Source: Thiorhodospira sibirica ATCC 700588 | GTDB taxonomy: Bacteria; Pseudomonadota; Gammaproteobacteria; Ectothiorhodospirales; Ectothiorhodospiraceae | Direction: 5' to 3' | NCBI RefSeq assembly: GCF_000227725.2 | Contig: NZ_MU255056.1 | Coordinates: forward strand, 648,541-708,411 | DNA length: 59,871 nucleotides | Shown here: piece after piece, positions 16,596 through 25,892 of the stretch | Numbering within the stretch: position 1 is the first letter of the stretch | Layout of the letters: each line of letters opens with the position of its first letter | Notes under the pieces: generated by a model | Databases searched by the model: none | What the model saw: the letters and a program-made list of their open reading frames with translations, nothing else | Told to the model about the DNA's origin: nothing | Program-made: the position numbers and the translations under genes

Positions 16596-18125
16596 ATGCC
16601 AATCGTTAGTCATTATCCCAGTCCTCACGCATCACCGGATGGAGCAACAGCGACGATCCACCGCACCCTGCACCTTTTGATTGAGCGCCTGGGCTGTTCG
16701 GCAGCTCCGCCGGATGGCCTGCTGACAGCGCGGGTGATTGGTGAATTTTCTGCAGGCAAGACGCGTCTGTTGCGTGAATTGTTGGGCGAGCAGATTCCGC
16801 CAGCGCTGTTTCCAGTCAGTTCGCTGGAGCGTCAAACCCGCTTGCCGCTTGAAATTACCTACGGTGATCCGGCCATACTGGAGTTGATAGAACGCGCCAA
16901 CGATTACGACCCGGCAACGGTAATCAAGCCTTTGGACGCTTTCCCGCAGCGTGAACAACTGGCTGATTATGATCCGCAACGCTATCGCTTGCGCCTGGCG
17001 ATTCCTGAGCTTCGGTTATTTTTACCGACGGGTGATCATTATGGCGAGGACGATCAGGCACCTAAACGCCTGCTGTTGATCGATATGCCAGGCTGGAATT
17101 CAGGTGATGACAAAATTGCCGAAGGGGATGCTGCCGATATGCTGGCGGGCTATCACAATCTGGCGCTTGTTTTTGTCGTTAATGCCACGCGCCTTGACGG
17201 ACAGGATAACCACGAGCGTTTGCGTGATTTTCTCAATGCCTTGGTTGATGCCGATTTTGTAGGACAACCAACGTTGCTGGTTGTGATCACACACTGCCCG
17301 CCCGCTGACGCCGAGCGACTCCGTGCACGCATGCACAAACACATTATGTCTTTGTGGGCGGAGCTGGATCAGGATCTTGCATCACTGCAACTGCAGCTGC
17401 TAACCGTTGATTTTCCGGTATTGACTGCCGATGAACGTGCCACCTTTCGCGAAACTTTCTGGAGGCATCTGCTGGCCCCGATACAGCAAACCTCCGCTGC
17501 AGTGCCCATGCCCCCCTGGATTGTGGCCATGCGTCATTGGTCTGGCGATGCTAATCCCTGTTCACACCTACCCCAAGCGGCTGAGTGCATTGCCCGAGCG
17601 CGGGCACTGCTCGAACGCGCCTGCCAGAACGGGGATTTTCTGCCCGGCATGAATATGCACCGCCTGTTGGGGCTTGATGCTAAAGGCATTCATACACGTT
17701 TACTGGAAACCTGGCGGCGTCAGTTAAAATATGCTGATCTGGAGCAACTTGCGCATTATCTCGCCGTGCCGGCATCCCTTGCAGACGAGCATCCCCTCGC
17801 GCCTTGGTGGAATGACTACTGGCAAGCCAATCTGGAGCGGCTGCTTATGCCCACGCGCCGCTTTATGGTATTGGCTGAGCGTGTGCTCTGTGAAGTGCAG
17901 CCAGATACTGAGGATCTGCGTGCCCATTTAGCCGCACGCTTGACCAATCCGCACCGTCAGGCCATGCAAGCACTGGATTGCAGCTTTAGCTGTCTGGTCG
18001 AGACGGCGCAGATGCTGCTTGAGAACACACAGCCTCCACAAGCCATTGCCACACTCTTAAGCCTGTCTCTGATGGAGGCGCGCTATGCGGATCATTACGC
18101 CTGGGCGATGGATGATTTTTTGTAA
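16596..18125 (+). CDS. Dynamin-like GTPase, first gene of Hsp70-like operon
   Basis: A 509-residue protein. The P-loop is GEFSAGKT (residues 49-56). The probable switch-I threonine is T81 in RQTRLPLEITYG, a context typical of bacterial dynamin-like GTPases. The G3 motif is DMPG (163-166) in LLLIDMPGWNSG, and the G4 position reads VITHCP (~230-235) where NKxD or TKxD is usual. No membrane helix is evident. The C-terminal ~200 residues are helical with no recognised domain. It is followed by a GrpE-like gene (now disrupted) and an Hsp70-like gene on the same strand. The function of the set is unknown; membrane or envelope quality control or a defence role are guesses. Confidence 0.7.
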   Translation: MPIVSHYPSPHASPDGATATIHRTLHLLIERLGCSAAPPDGLLTARVIGEFSAGKTRLLRELLGEQIPPALFPVSSLERQTRLPLEITYGDPAILELIERANDYDPATVIKPLDAFPQREQLADYDPQRYRLRLAIPELRLFLPTGDHYGEDDQAPKRLLLIDMPGWNSGDDKIAEGDAADMLAGYHNLALVFVVNATRLDGQDNHERLRDFLNALVDADFVGQPTLLVVITHCPPADAERLRARMHKHIMSLWAELDQDLASLQLQLLTVDFPVLTADERATFRETFWRHLLAPIQQTSAAVPMPPWIVAMRHWSGDANPCSHLPQAAECIARARALLERACQNGDFLPGMNMHRLLGLDAKGIHTRLLETWRRQLKYADLEQLAHYLAVPASLADEHPLAPWWNDYWQANLERLLMPTRRFMVLAERVLCEVQPDTEDLRAHLAARLTNPHRQAMQALDCSFSCLVETAQMLLENTQPPQAIATLLSLSLMEARYADHYAWAMDDFL

Positions 18126-18139
18126 GCGGCTGATTATGT

Positions 18140-18170
18140 CACGGGGCAGCCTCTTGCAAATGTTGCCACG
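18140..18170. repeat. REP-like hairpin
   Basis: GGCAGCCTCTTGCAAATGTTGCC, flanked by ACGG and ACG, forms an imperfect hairpin. It matches the first half of the palindromic element in mfd (5207-5265) and lies in the gap between the GTPase and GrpE-like genes. Confidence 0.45.
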
Positions 18171-18430
18171 ACAATCGAACGCTCCTGCTGCATAGATTTA
18201 ACAAAAAAGTTGCTTCATCTATGAACGAAAAACAGCAAAAACGCTGGCGCGAACTCCAACGGGACGCCCAAAAAGATGTTGGCGATTATTTGTGTGAAAA
18301 ACTCACCTATCCAGACATCGTACTCTTACTTCAACAGGATCTGCAGATTCGCACGCTGATACGTGAAATCCTTGAGTGTTCACATCAAGAGGAGGTTGTA
18401 TCAGATGATAAATCCACGTCAACCGATTTA

Positions 18431-18440
18431 CCGGTGTATG
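18431..18440. repeat. Left target-site duplication of IS4-type copy 1
   Basis: CCGGTGTATG directly precedes the element and is repeated exactly at 19630-19639 directly after it. A 10-bp duplication is usual for parts of the IS4 family. Confidence 0.9.
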
Positions 18441-19629
18441 CTTACCACCTATCAGTTACTCGCGGGCATAAAAAGCGGGTAACGGGCTGTTGTTTTGGAG
18501 ACAGCGCTGTAGATAGCGCAGACCGCGTTTAAACCAGGACAGCAGGCTGCGGGAGGCTTTTTTGAAGGTCCAATGCTCAGGGTCGTGTTGGGTCTGGAGT
18601 TTTTTTCAAGGGGTGTTGGGGAGGCGAGTGCCTCGGCGCGCCCCGCACGCACGCACCAATACATGGCCAGGGCCATGATCAGGACAAGGCGCTCCAGACG
18701 GTCGGCGTGCTGGAGTTGGGAGTGCTGGAGGTTGAAGCCCCGGCTCTTGAGGTCCGAGAACATCGGCTCGATGCACCAGCGTGCGGCATAATCCAGAACG
18801 CGCGTGCGTGTGGGCAGGGCGTCCATTGCGATGATCCAGGGCTGTGGATGCCCGGGGTCGTGCAGGATCCCGAGATGGGTTCGCACCCCGCAGGCAAACA
18901 GGCCGACCTCGGTGAGATAGCGCTCGCGCACGCCTTGGGCCAGTGCCCCGGTGGTCGTCTCCTCGCTCTGCCCACTGTCGACGCGCAGGTTGCCTTTGAG
19001 CCGCAGCCGGTAGCTCCAGCCCTGGGCCTGGAGCCACTCCAACAGCGCCACGCTGGGATAGAACCGATCGGCGCAGAGCAACACCGCCACCCCGGGCGGT
19101 ACCCAAGAGCGAACCCGCTCCAACAGCCCCCGTTGCGCCTCCCAGCCGAGATTGGCCGCCCCCTCCTCGGCGCACCAGGCTAGGGGTAACGCCCGATCAC
19201 CCACGCGCAGCGCCACCATCAGCACCGCCATTCGATCTCCCAGGTCGCTTTGATCCAGACTCAACAACACCGTTTGATCGCCACTGGCCGCCTTGGCCAG
19301 CTCCGAACGTGCCCAGGGCTCCAAGATCGTCGCCGAATCGATCAGCCGATTCTTCAGCAACCGCCTCAACCACTGCTCGCGCATGTCTTGCCGCGGCGTC
19401 TCCAGTGGCAGCAGGTTGGCCAACTCCGCCGTGTTCGGCGTTTGCCCCTCCAGCATCGCTCCAACGGCCAGCGCCAGTTTGTCGACCACCGTCTTACGCA
19501 ACCCTGGATGCGCTTCGCGCAGTCCTCGGGCCACTTCTTCTGCCAAGCGTTTGACACTTCCCATGCTCACCCCTATGACCTCAGTTCAGCTATTCCTCAA
19601 AGTTTGCCATAAAAGTGATAGGTGGCAAG
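18441..19629. mobile_element. IS4-family insertion sequence, copy 1 (1189 bp)
   Basis: The element is bounded by CTTACCACCTATCA at the left and its near-perfect inverse TGATAGGTGGCAAG at the right, and is flanked by the 10-bp direct repeat CCGGTGTATG. Ends and length were fixed by comparison with the second copy at 36977-38165; both are 1189 bp and encode the same transposase. Perfect duplications and identical copies point to recent transposition. Confidence 0.93.
18452..19570 (-). CDS. IS4-family transposase, copy 1
   Basis: A 372-residue DDE transposase. Visible features are the first catalytic Asp in VLLSLDQSDLGDRM, the second in AVLLCADRFYPS, and the IS4 YREK-like region represented by RWCIEPMFSDLKSRGFNLQHS, which supplies the catalytic Glu. 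It is encoded opposite to the genes of the island. The amino-acid sequence is identical to that of copy 2, so the element is probably intact and may be active. A second in-frame ATG lies two codons in. Confidence 0.9.
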   Translation of the reverse strand: MSMGSVKRLAEEVARGLREAHPGLRKTVVDKLALAVGAMLEGQTPNTAELANLLPLETPRQDMREQWLRRLLKNRLIDSATILEPWARSELAKAASGDQTVLLSLDQSDLGDRMAVLMVALRVGDRALPLAWCAEEGAANLGWEAQRGLLERVRSWVPPGVAVLLCADRFYPSVALLEWLQAQGWSYRLRLKGNLRVDSGQSEETTTGALAQGVRERYLTEVGLFACGVRTHLGILHDPGHPQPWIIAMDALPTRTRVLDYAARWCIEPMFSDLKSRGFNLQHSQLQHADRLERLVLIMALAMYWCVRAGRAEALASPTPLEKNSRPNTTLSIGPSKKPPAACCPGLNAVCAIYSAVSKTTARYPLFMPASN

Positions 19630-19639
19630 CCGGTGTATG
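19630..19639. repeat. Right target-site duplication of IS4-type copy 1
   Basis: CCGGTGTATG immediately after the right inverted repeat, identical to 18431-18440. Confidence 0.9.
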
Positions 19640-20153
19640 ATCGGCATGAGCGGACTGAATCTTGTGTGGGCCCGTTGGCTGCAACGCCGCCTAAAGAGGT
19701 GCTTTTTGCATCCAGCAACCGTTCAGAGGCGCTGCGCGAGCAGCTTGCTCCAGAATTGGCGCTTCTGGCGCGATTTCGCTCCGATACCGAGCTGGTTGCA
19801 CTGTGGCTACTCAATGATAACGAGCCAGAGGGGCGGCAACTGCTTCGCCTGGTTGCGCTATTGGCGCAATGGGATCAGATACTGCAACTCTGGGATCATT
19901 TGGCCCAACGCTGTAAAGCAGCACAACGCCCAGCAAGCGAGGACGAGCGGCAGATCCTTGCTGCAGCCTTGGATATTCATAACCTCATCTGGCACGGTCG
20001 AGCGGCACGCCTGCAGTCCGTTGTACCCGGTACGGCCTTTCATTTCAAACAGCATGAGCGTGGCGTACAAACGGGTGAAATCATCCGTGCGCAATGGCTT
20101 CCTGGGCTGCTCAATGCCGCCGGTCAATTACAAAAAAAACCACTGGTCGAGAC

Positions 20154-23075
20154 ATGAGCACGCACTCCACCAATCAAATGTTGCGCGAGGTGATCGCGAC
20201 ATTGGATGCACTCAGTCAGCGACTGCCTCGGCGTGCCCTGCTTGCAAGACTCCAGGCCCATGCGCGTCAATACCATTTACAGATTGATCTCATTACGATG
20301 AACATGGATATCCCTTCTTATCTCAAAGACTTTTATTATTCCGAACAGATCGCGCCGCTTGCCCAAAAGCTTGCCGCTCAACCATTCTGGTGGGTTGGTA
20401 CGCTTACTCAAAAAGCGCTCATGCTTTACGACAGCCAAAGCCGCCTGCTTTGGGAAGCAAAACCGGATCAGCAAACCACGGTATCGCTACGAGAAAGCCA
20501 GCAACGTATCAAGCAACTTACCTCAAAATCGCTGGGTGAGTGGCGTCTACCTTCCAAAGATGAGTTAGTCCAATTCGCAACCCGGCAAACCAATCCGTTA
20601 CGCGGCGGCGGTAGTGATCGCTTGTTGCGCCAAGACTATTGGCTCTGCAAGGGGGGACGGATTGACCTGGATTCTGCCGCCTCGACATCCATCAATACAA
20701 ATGGCCCTGGCGCTATCATTGCCTGCAATGCATTTTTTGCCGACACCCCCGCAGAGGCTTTCATTGAAGCCGCTATTCAGCAGCGTTGGACACTTAAACC
20801 GTGCACTCCAACTGGGGCTGAAAACCTACTGGCGTCGCTTCAAGGATGTCCCGATCTGCCCACGCTCTACCAGCCGATTGACTGGCTTTGCGCCCGTTTA
20901 CCCCTACTTGAGGCGGTGCAGTTTTCCGACCCCAACAAAGGTCTGTGGGAATTTTGGGGACAAGATGCAGAAACGCTGCGTGAAGCCGGGATACGTGCCC
21001 GTAATCCTACCGATGACCTCAAAGATTGGAATATCGCCATCGACTTTGGCACCAGCAGCACGGTGGTGGCCTATGATGACAACGGTCAATCCAAACTGCT
21101 GCGCATCGGCGTTCAAGACTTCTGGGGCAAGGAAGAACCCAGCGATTATGAAAACCCAACCGTGCTCGAATTTATTGATTTGGCTGCGTTGTTTGATGCC
21201 TGGCGCAGTGAGGCTTATCGCCCTGGGGTTTTGTGGGATCAAGTACGCTGCTCACACGAGGCACTCCACAACTTGCGTCACAACGAGACCAATCCGTGCG
21301 TGGTGGCGAGTATGCTGGCCAAGCTCAAACAATGGGCCTTGCGCGAGGAGCTTGATGCTCCGCTGCGTATTACCGATCAGGCCAAAGGATTTGAGCATAC
21401 GCTTCACTCGCTGACCCTGCGTATGCCCGTCAAAGGCCAGACGCTCACGGTTGGCCCGGACGATCCTTTTGATCCAATCGAGCTTTATGCCTGGTTTCTG
21501 GGCTTGACCATCAATTGGCGCGGACGCGGCCTTTTTTTGCGCTATTACATGACTTTCCCGGTGGCCTATCCACGCAAAGTCAAGGACAAAATCCTTGCGT
21601 CTTTCCAGCGTGGTTTGCAGCGCAGCCTGCCAAAGGCGCTCATTGATCAGCCTGTTTTTGCAGATTTCACGGTTGCGGAATTGGCCAGTGAACCCGCAGC
21701 CTATGCAGCGGCTGCCTTGCCCTTGTTAGGTATTGAGCCGACGACGCAGGGCGTGGCCTATGCGGTGTTTGATTTTGGAGGCGGCACTACCGATTTTGAT
21801 TTTGGGCGTTATCGTCTGCCAAATGCCGGCGAGGAGGATGAAGGCTGGGAAGCGGTTTTTGAACATTTTGGAGCGGCGGGCGATCGGTTCTTGGGCGGCG
21901 AAAATCTTCTGGAAAATTTGGCCTACCTGACCTTCCTGCATAATCGGGAACTTTGTCGCCAGCATCGAATCGCCTTTACGCGCCCGCTGGATGCCGATGA
22001 CTTTCCTGGCGCGGAAATGTTTCTTGAGCGCACTCAGGCCGCACAAACCAATACCTTGATGCTGATGGCACGGCTACGCCCGTTTTGGGAACAGGGACAA
22101 TTACCCAATAGCAGCGGGGTAGAAAAAATCGAACTGTTAAATCGTGACGGCGGCAAAGTAAGCTGTGAACTTGCCATCCCCGAGACAGCGCTAACCGAAT
22201 ATCTGGAAATGCGTATCGAACAGGGCGTGCATAATTTTCTGGTGGCCATGCATCAAGCGTTTGCTGACCAACCGCCCGAACAGATTCATGTTTTACTCGG
22301 GGGAAATGCCAGTCGTTCGCAGATTGTAGGACGGTTATTGCTTGGATTGGGAGGCAAGCTGTTTGAGGGAAATAATCGCTGGGGGGAGTGGGGAGACGCC
22401 AGCCAAGCCGCAGAAACCCTGCGTCAATACATCAAGCAGAGCATCCAGTCTGCACGGAACGCAGAGTCTAAGCTGGATATTATGGTCAGCTCGCCGGAGA
22501 CTTCCACGGAGGAATCAACCGCTGATCCGCTACAACGTGGCGTTCAGGAAAGACTGCAGGCGTTGTTTGGTCAGCGCGCTCCCGATCTGTACCCCTACCC
22601 ACCCTTAACGATTGACCCCTCGGATATCTACCGCCCTACCGCTAAAACCGGCGTGGCGCTCGGACTGCTGCGGCTGTGCCCTGGTGGCGTGGTTAAGGTC
22701 GTCAACCATGCCATCATCAATAGCGGCGGCGAAGCGCCGTTTGCCTTTCATGTCGGACGCGAACGTCTGGGACGCTTCCAGGTTGGTCTGCATCAGGGCA
22801 GTCCTTACGGCGAATGGCATGAACTGGGTGCGCCGCGTGATGGGGTTTTCAACCTGTATTACAGCCAACTACCGCGTGCGCAAACCGGTGAACTGCGCAT
22901 CGGCGAACCGGGGCTTTACAAGCGCCGCATAGACCTAAGCGGAGAGTTATCCAGTCGCAAGGTTTTTGCACGGGCCATCGGACCCGATCAAATAGAGATC
23001 TGCACGGCTACATCCAGCACAGCCATCGCCAACGCCGAGACCGAAAACACCCGCACCGTGATACTGGATTATTAG
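20154..23075 (+). CDS. Hsp70-like ATPase with N-terminal DUF1566-like domain
   Basis: A 973-residue protein from ATG 20154, which overlaps the previous stop by four bases. Residues ~105-210 resemble the DUF1566 (Lcl C-terminal) domain: EWRLPSKDELVQFA then DYWLCKGG and a later IIACNAFF. An actin/Hsp70-type ATPase follows, with phosphate-1 AIDFGTSSTVVAYD (~294), phosphate-2 VFDFGGGTTDFDFG (~539) and the adenosine motif VLLGGNASRS (~712). The last ~200 residues are not recognisable as the standard Hsp70 substrate domain. Large insertions separate the ATPase motifs. With the upstream GTPase and GrpE-like genes it forms an unusual chaperone-type operon. The partner or substrate is unknown. Confidence 0.8.
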   Translation: MSTHSTNQMLREVIATLDALSQRLPRRALLARLQAHARQYHLQIDLITMNMDIPSYLKDFYYSEQIAPLAQKLAAQPFWWVGTLTQKALMLYDSQSRLLWEAKPDQQTTVSLRESQQRIKQLTSKSLGEWRLPSKDELVQFATRQTNPLRGGGSDRLLRQDYWLCKGGRIDLDSAASTSINTNGPGAIIACNAFFADTPAEAFIEAAIQQRWTLKPCTPTGAENLLASLQGCPDLPTLYQPIDWLCARLPLLEAVQFSDPNKGLWEFWGQDAETLREAGIRARNPTDDLKDWNIAIDFGTSSTVVAYDDNGQSKLLRIGVQDFWGKEEPSDYENPTVLEFIDLAALFDAWRSEAYRPGVLWDQVRCSHEALHNLRHNETNPCVVASMLAKLKQWALREELDAPLRITDQAKGFEHTLHSLTLRMPVKGQTLTVGPDDPFDPIELYAWFLGLTINWRGRGLFLRYYMTFPVAYPRKVKDKILASFQRGLQRSLPKALIDQPVFADFTVAELASEPAAYAAAALPLLGIEPTTQGVAYAVFDFGGGTTDFDFGRYRLPNAGEEDEGWEAVFEHFGAAGDRFLGGENLLENLAYLTFLHNRELCRQHRIAFTRPLDADDFPGAEMFLERTQAAQTNTLMLMARLRPFWEQGQLPNSSGVEKIELLNRDGGKVSCELAIPETALTEYLEMRIEQGVHNFLVAMHQAFADQPPEQIHVLLGGNASRSQIVGRLLLGLGGKLFEGNNRWGEWGDASQAAETLRQYIKQSIQSARNAESKLDIMVSSPETSTEESTADPLQRGVQERLQALFGQRAPDLYPYPPLTIDPSDIYRPTAKTGVALGLLRLCPGGVVKVVNHAIINSGGEAPFAFHVGRERLGRFQVGLHQGSPYGEWHELGAPRDGVFNLYYSQLPRAQTGELRIGEPGLYKRRIDLSGELSSRKVFARAIGPDQIEICTATSSTAIANAETENTRTVILDY

Positions 23076-23117
23076 CGCTATTAAGCCTCAGATAATCAGG
23101 ACAGCCGGTGGCATAAT

Positions 23118-23138
23118 GCGGGAGCGCACGGCTCCCGC
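23118..23138. other. Perfect hairpin between convergent genes
   Basis: GCGGGAGC (23118-23125) and GCTCCCGC (23131-23138) form an 8-bp stem with a 5-base loop, between the Hsp70-like gene and the convergent HMA gene. Neither side has a T-tract, so it may be a Rho-dependent end, an mRNA-stabilising hairpin or a repeat. Confidence 0.5.
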
Positions 23139-23175
23139 TGTACTCAGGTCACTGTGCGCTTACCTAAAAGAGGGG

Positions 23176-23454
23176 CTATTTCGTGTTTTGATCCATCCGC
23201 CCAACGGCGCAGCTGACAAAGGATTTGGCTTTGGCGTGTAGGGCTTTGAGGCCTTCGATGGAGCCGCGTTCGGGGTAGCCGAGGGTTTGCAGTTTGCTGA
23301 TCAATTCGGGGCGCAGTGTGTCGGGGGCCTGGATTTCTATCAGGCCGGCGTCTATGTCGATGTCGACGGCGCTGACCCGCGCATCGGCCAGTAGGGCTTT
23401 GCGGATGCTGTTGGCGCAGCCGCCGCATTTGATGTTTTCTACGCTAATCTGCAT
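23176..23454 (-). CDS. Heavy-metal-associated (HMA) domain protein
   Basis: A 92-residue protein whose first ~65 residues form an HMA ferredoxin-like domain: NIKCGGCANSIRKALL, where CGGC is the metal-binding CxxC, then VDIDIDAGLIEIQAP and LQTLGYPERGS. Such domains carry Cu(I) or Zn(II), as in copper chaperones (CopZ-like). The C-terminal ~27 residues, with one extra Cys (FVSCAVG), are unusual for a simple chaperone. It is the last gene of the yhdP-nitrilase-tldD run, 53 bases after tldD. Confidence 0.8.
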   Translation of the reverse strand: MQISVENIKCGGCANSIRKALLADARVSAVDIDIDAGLIEIQAPDTLRPELISKLQTLGYPERGSIEGLKALHAKAKSFVSCAVGRMDQNTK

Positions 23455-23507
23455 CGCGGGTTCCTCGCTTGTGTTTGCTGAAATATAAAGATAGCGGTTC
23501 GGCGGGG

Positions 23508-24953
23508 TTATGCGGCCTGGGTGCCACCGACGGTGATGCCGTCGATGCGCAGGGTCGGTTGGCCCACGCCCACGGGTAGGGATTGGCCTTCCTTGCCGCA
23601 GGTGCCCACGCCTTCGTCGAGTTGCAGGTCATTGCCGATGCGGCTGATGCGCTGCATGACCTCGGGGCCGTTGCCGATCAAGGTAGCGCCTTTGACCGGG
23701 CGGGTGATTTTGCCGTCTTCAATCAGGTAGGCCTCGGAGGCGGAGAAGACGAATTTGCCGGAGGTGATGTCCACCTGCCCACCGCCAAAGTTGACGGCAT
23801 AGAGTCCGCGTTTGACGGAGGCCAGAATGTCTTCCGGAGGTTCTTCACCGGCCAGCATGTAGGTATTGGTCATGCGCGGCAGGGGCAAATGGGCGTAGGA
23901 TTCGCGTCGTCCGTTGCCGGTGGCGGCAACACCCATCAGCCCGGCATTGAGGCGGTCTTGCATGTAGCCGCGCAAAATCCCGTCTTCGATCAGGACAGTA
24001 CGCTGGGTGAGGGTGCCTTCATCGTCAATATTCAAAGACCCGCGTCGGCCCGACAGGGTTCCATCATCCACGACTGTGACGCCTTTGGCGGCGACCTGTT
24101 GCCCCATACGCTGGCTAAAGGCCGAGGTGCCTTTGCGGTTAAAGTCGCCCTCCAGGCCATGTCCGACCGCTTCGTGCAGCAAAACGCCCGGCCAGCCCGG
24201 CCCCAGGACGACGGTCATGCTGCCTGCCGGGGCATCTACGGCCTCAAGATTTAACAGCGCCTGACGCACGGCCTCGCGCACATAGCCCAAGGCGCGGTCT
24301 TCTTCGATGAAAAAGCCATAGCCGGTACGGGCGCCGCCGCCGGCTGAGCCTTGCTCGCGCCGCGTTCCCTGTTCGGCGATCACATGGACGTTCAGACGCA
24401 CCAAGGGCCGTATATCACCAGCCAGGGTGCCGTCGCTGTTTGCCACCATGATGACCTCGTGCACCCCGGCCATGCTGACCATCACCTGGGTGATGCGCGG
24501 GTCAAGGCGGCGGGCCTCGCTGTCAAGCTTTTGCAGCAGGTCGATCTTGTCTTGCTCGCACAGGCTTTCGAGGGGATCAAGCGGGGCGTAGATATGATGG
24601 CCGTTTTGTTTGCGCGGGATTTGCAGCTGCCTATCCTGGCCTTGTTTGGCAATCGCCCGGGCGGCTTTGGTCGCGGTGTGCAAGGCCGGCAGACTGATGT
24701 CGTCAGTATAGGCAAAGCCGGTTTTTTCGCCACTGATGGCGCGTATCCCGACACCCCGGTCGATGTTGTAACTGGCGTCTTTGACGAGACTATCTTCCAG
24801 TGACCAGGATTCGCTGCGCTGGAGTTGAAAATAAATATCGCCACGATCAATGCCATGACCGAGCAGACTGCCTAAGGTCTGCTCCAGATCTTTTTCTGCC
24901 AGCCCGACGGGCTCCAGAAAACATTGACGGGCAAAATCAAGGGGATGAGTCAT
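23508..24953 (-). CDS. tldD: Metalloprotease TldD
   Basis: A 481-residue subunit of the TldD/TldE(PmbA) protease, which degrades unfolded peptides and processes some ribosomally made peptides such as microcin B17. The zinc motif HEAVGHGLE (HExxxH) is present within [16 protein letters not shown]. Other conserved parts are [20 protein letters not shown] and the C-terminal [20 protein letters not shown] (kept here as a short pattern). The start at ATG 24953 ([11 protein letters not shown]) is supported by homology; the frame continues upstream without similarity. pmbA/tldE is not in the window. Gene order yhdP-nitrilase-tldD is conserved in gammaproteobacteria. Confidence 0.95.
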   Translation of the reverse strand: MTHPLDFARQCFLEPVGLAEKDLEQTLGSLLGHGIDRGDIYFQLQRSESWSLEDSLVKDASYNIDRGVGIRAISGEKTGFAYTDDISLPALHTATKAARAIAKQGQDRQLQIPRKQNGHHIYAPLDPLESLCEQDKIDLLQKLDSEARRLDPRITQVMVSMAGVHEVIMVANSDGTLAGDIRPLVRLNVHVIAEQGTRREQGSAGGGARTGYGFFIEEDRALGYVREAVRQALLNLEAVDAPAGSMTVVLGPGWPGVLLHEAVGHGLEGDFNRKGTSAFSQRMGQQVAAKGVTVVDDGTLSGRRGSLNIDDEGTLTQRTVLIEDGILRGYMQDRLNAGLMGVAATGNGRRESYAHLPLPRMTNTYMLAGEEPPEDILASVKRGLYAVNFGGGQVDITSGKFVFSASEAYLIEDGKITRPVKGATLIGNGPEVMQRISRIGNDLQLDEGVGTCGKEGQSLPVGVGQPTLRIDGITVGGTQAA

Positions 24954-25047
24954 AAGCGTTTGGGTTCCTGTAGCTGGGGATGGAGTCGTGCATCTGTAGC
25001 GCGAAAGGGTTTGTAACTGCTTGCGTATCCGCTGTATGGCGCAGATG

Positions 25048-25872
25048 CTAGGGAATGGCGCAGATAAGACGGCGATGGCTATTGACAGGAAAGGTGCGTC
25101 GGACCTGTGCCTGACGTTCCCGATCAAGGGTAGCGGTGATGATCCCGGAGCCGCGTGCCAGGCGGTCAAGCACCGTGCCCCACGGGTCAACGATCATGCT
25201 TTCGCCGTGCGTCTCGCGTCCATTGACATGATAGCCCCCTTGGGCCGCACTGATCAGATAGACCTGATTTTCAATGGCACGCGCACGGATCAGGGGCTCC
25301 CAGTGCGCCTTGCCGGTAATGGCGGTGAAGGCCGCCGGCAGGGTGATGATGTCTACCGCACGATCCAGCATGCCGCGAAATAGCTCCGGAAAGCGCAGAT
25401 CGTAGCACACCGCCAATCCCAGACGCCCAAAGGGCGTATCCAGCACCACCACCTCATCGCCGTGGGCAATGGTTTCAGATTCCGTGTAGCGTTCGCCGGT
25501 GTCGGGCAGGTCCACATCAAAGAGGTGAATTTTATCATAGCGGGCGACCCGCTTGCCCTGATCGTCATAGACCAGACAACTGGCAAAGACCTTATTGGGA
25601 TCTGGACAGGCCAAAGGAACCGTGCCGCCCACCAGCCAGATGCCATGCTGCTGTGCCTTGTGGGCGAGAAAATCCTGCATCAGGCCACTGCCGTCAGCCT
25701 CGCGCACCTTGACTTTATCATGCTCAGACAGACCCATCAGGGCAAAGTTTTCGGGTAAAACCACAAGGCGTGCGCCGGCATCGGCTGCTTTGCTGATCAA
25801 ACGGCCTGTTTCCAGCAAATTGGCTTGAACATAGGGTCCGGAGGCCATTTGAATGGCGGCAACAATGGTCAT
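25048..25872 (-). CDS. Nitrilase-superfamily amidase (Nit1/YafV-like)
   Basis: A 274-residue carbon-nitrogen hydrolase. The Glu-Lys-Cys triad is seen in [21 protein letters not shown] and [13 protein letters not shown]. The position between yhdP and tldD and the length match the Nit1-type group, which includes deaminated-glutathione amidase and omega-amidase and so acts in metabolite repair. The exact substrate is inferred from the subgroup only. It starts 20 bases after yhdP ends. Confidence 0.88.
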   Translation of the reverse strand: MTIVAAIQMASGPYVQANLLETGRLISKAADAGARLVVLPENFALMGLSEHDKVKVREADGSGLMQDFLAHKAQQHGIWLVGGTVPLACPDPNKVFASCLVYDDQGKRVARYDKIHLFDVDLPDTGERYTESETIAHGDEVVVLDTPFGRLGLAVCYDLRFPELFRGMLDRAVDIITLPAAFTAITGKAHWEPLIRARAIENQVYLISAAQGGYHVNGRETHGESMIVDPWGTVLDRLARGSGIITATLDRERQAQVRRTFPVNSHRRLICAIP

Positions 25873-25892
25873 GCAGTTTCCTTATAAGCTTA

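Larger units (their letters stand above)
18221..20157 (+). pseudogene. GrpE-like exchange-factor gene, split by IS4-type insertion
   Basis: Joining 18221-18440 to 19640-20157, which removes the IS and one copy of the 10-bp duplication, restores one frame of 245 residues across ...STDLPVY|DRHERTES.... The C-terminal part resembles GrpE: a helical bundle (LLRLVALLAQWDQILQLW), then LQSVVPGTAFHFKQHE and TGEIIRAQWLPGLLNAAGQL, ending KKPLVET. This parallels the PG..FDP..HE beta-domain of GrpE. Its stop overlaps the ATG of the Hsp70-like gene (ATGA). GrpE releases ADP from Hsp70, so this is probably a dedicated exchange factor. Separately expressed halves cannot be excluded. Confidence 0.7.

Noticed and set aside
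23118-23138. Hairpin as an intrinsic terminator for the Hsp70-like gene
   Set aside because: The stem is perfect but no T-tract follows on either strand, so it is listed only as a hairpin.
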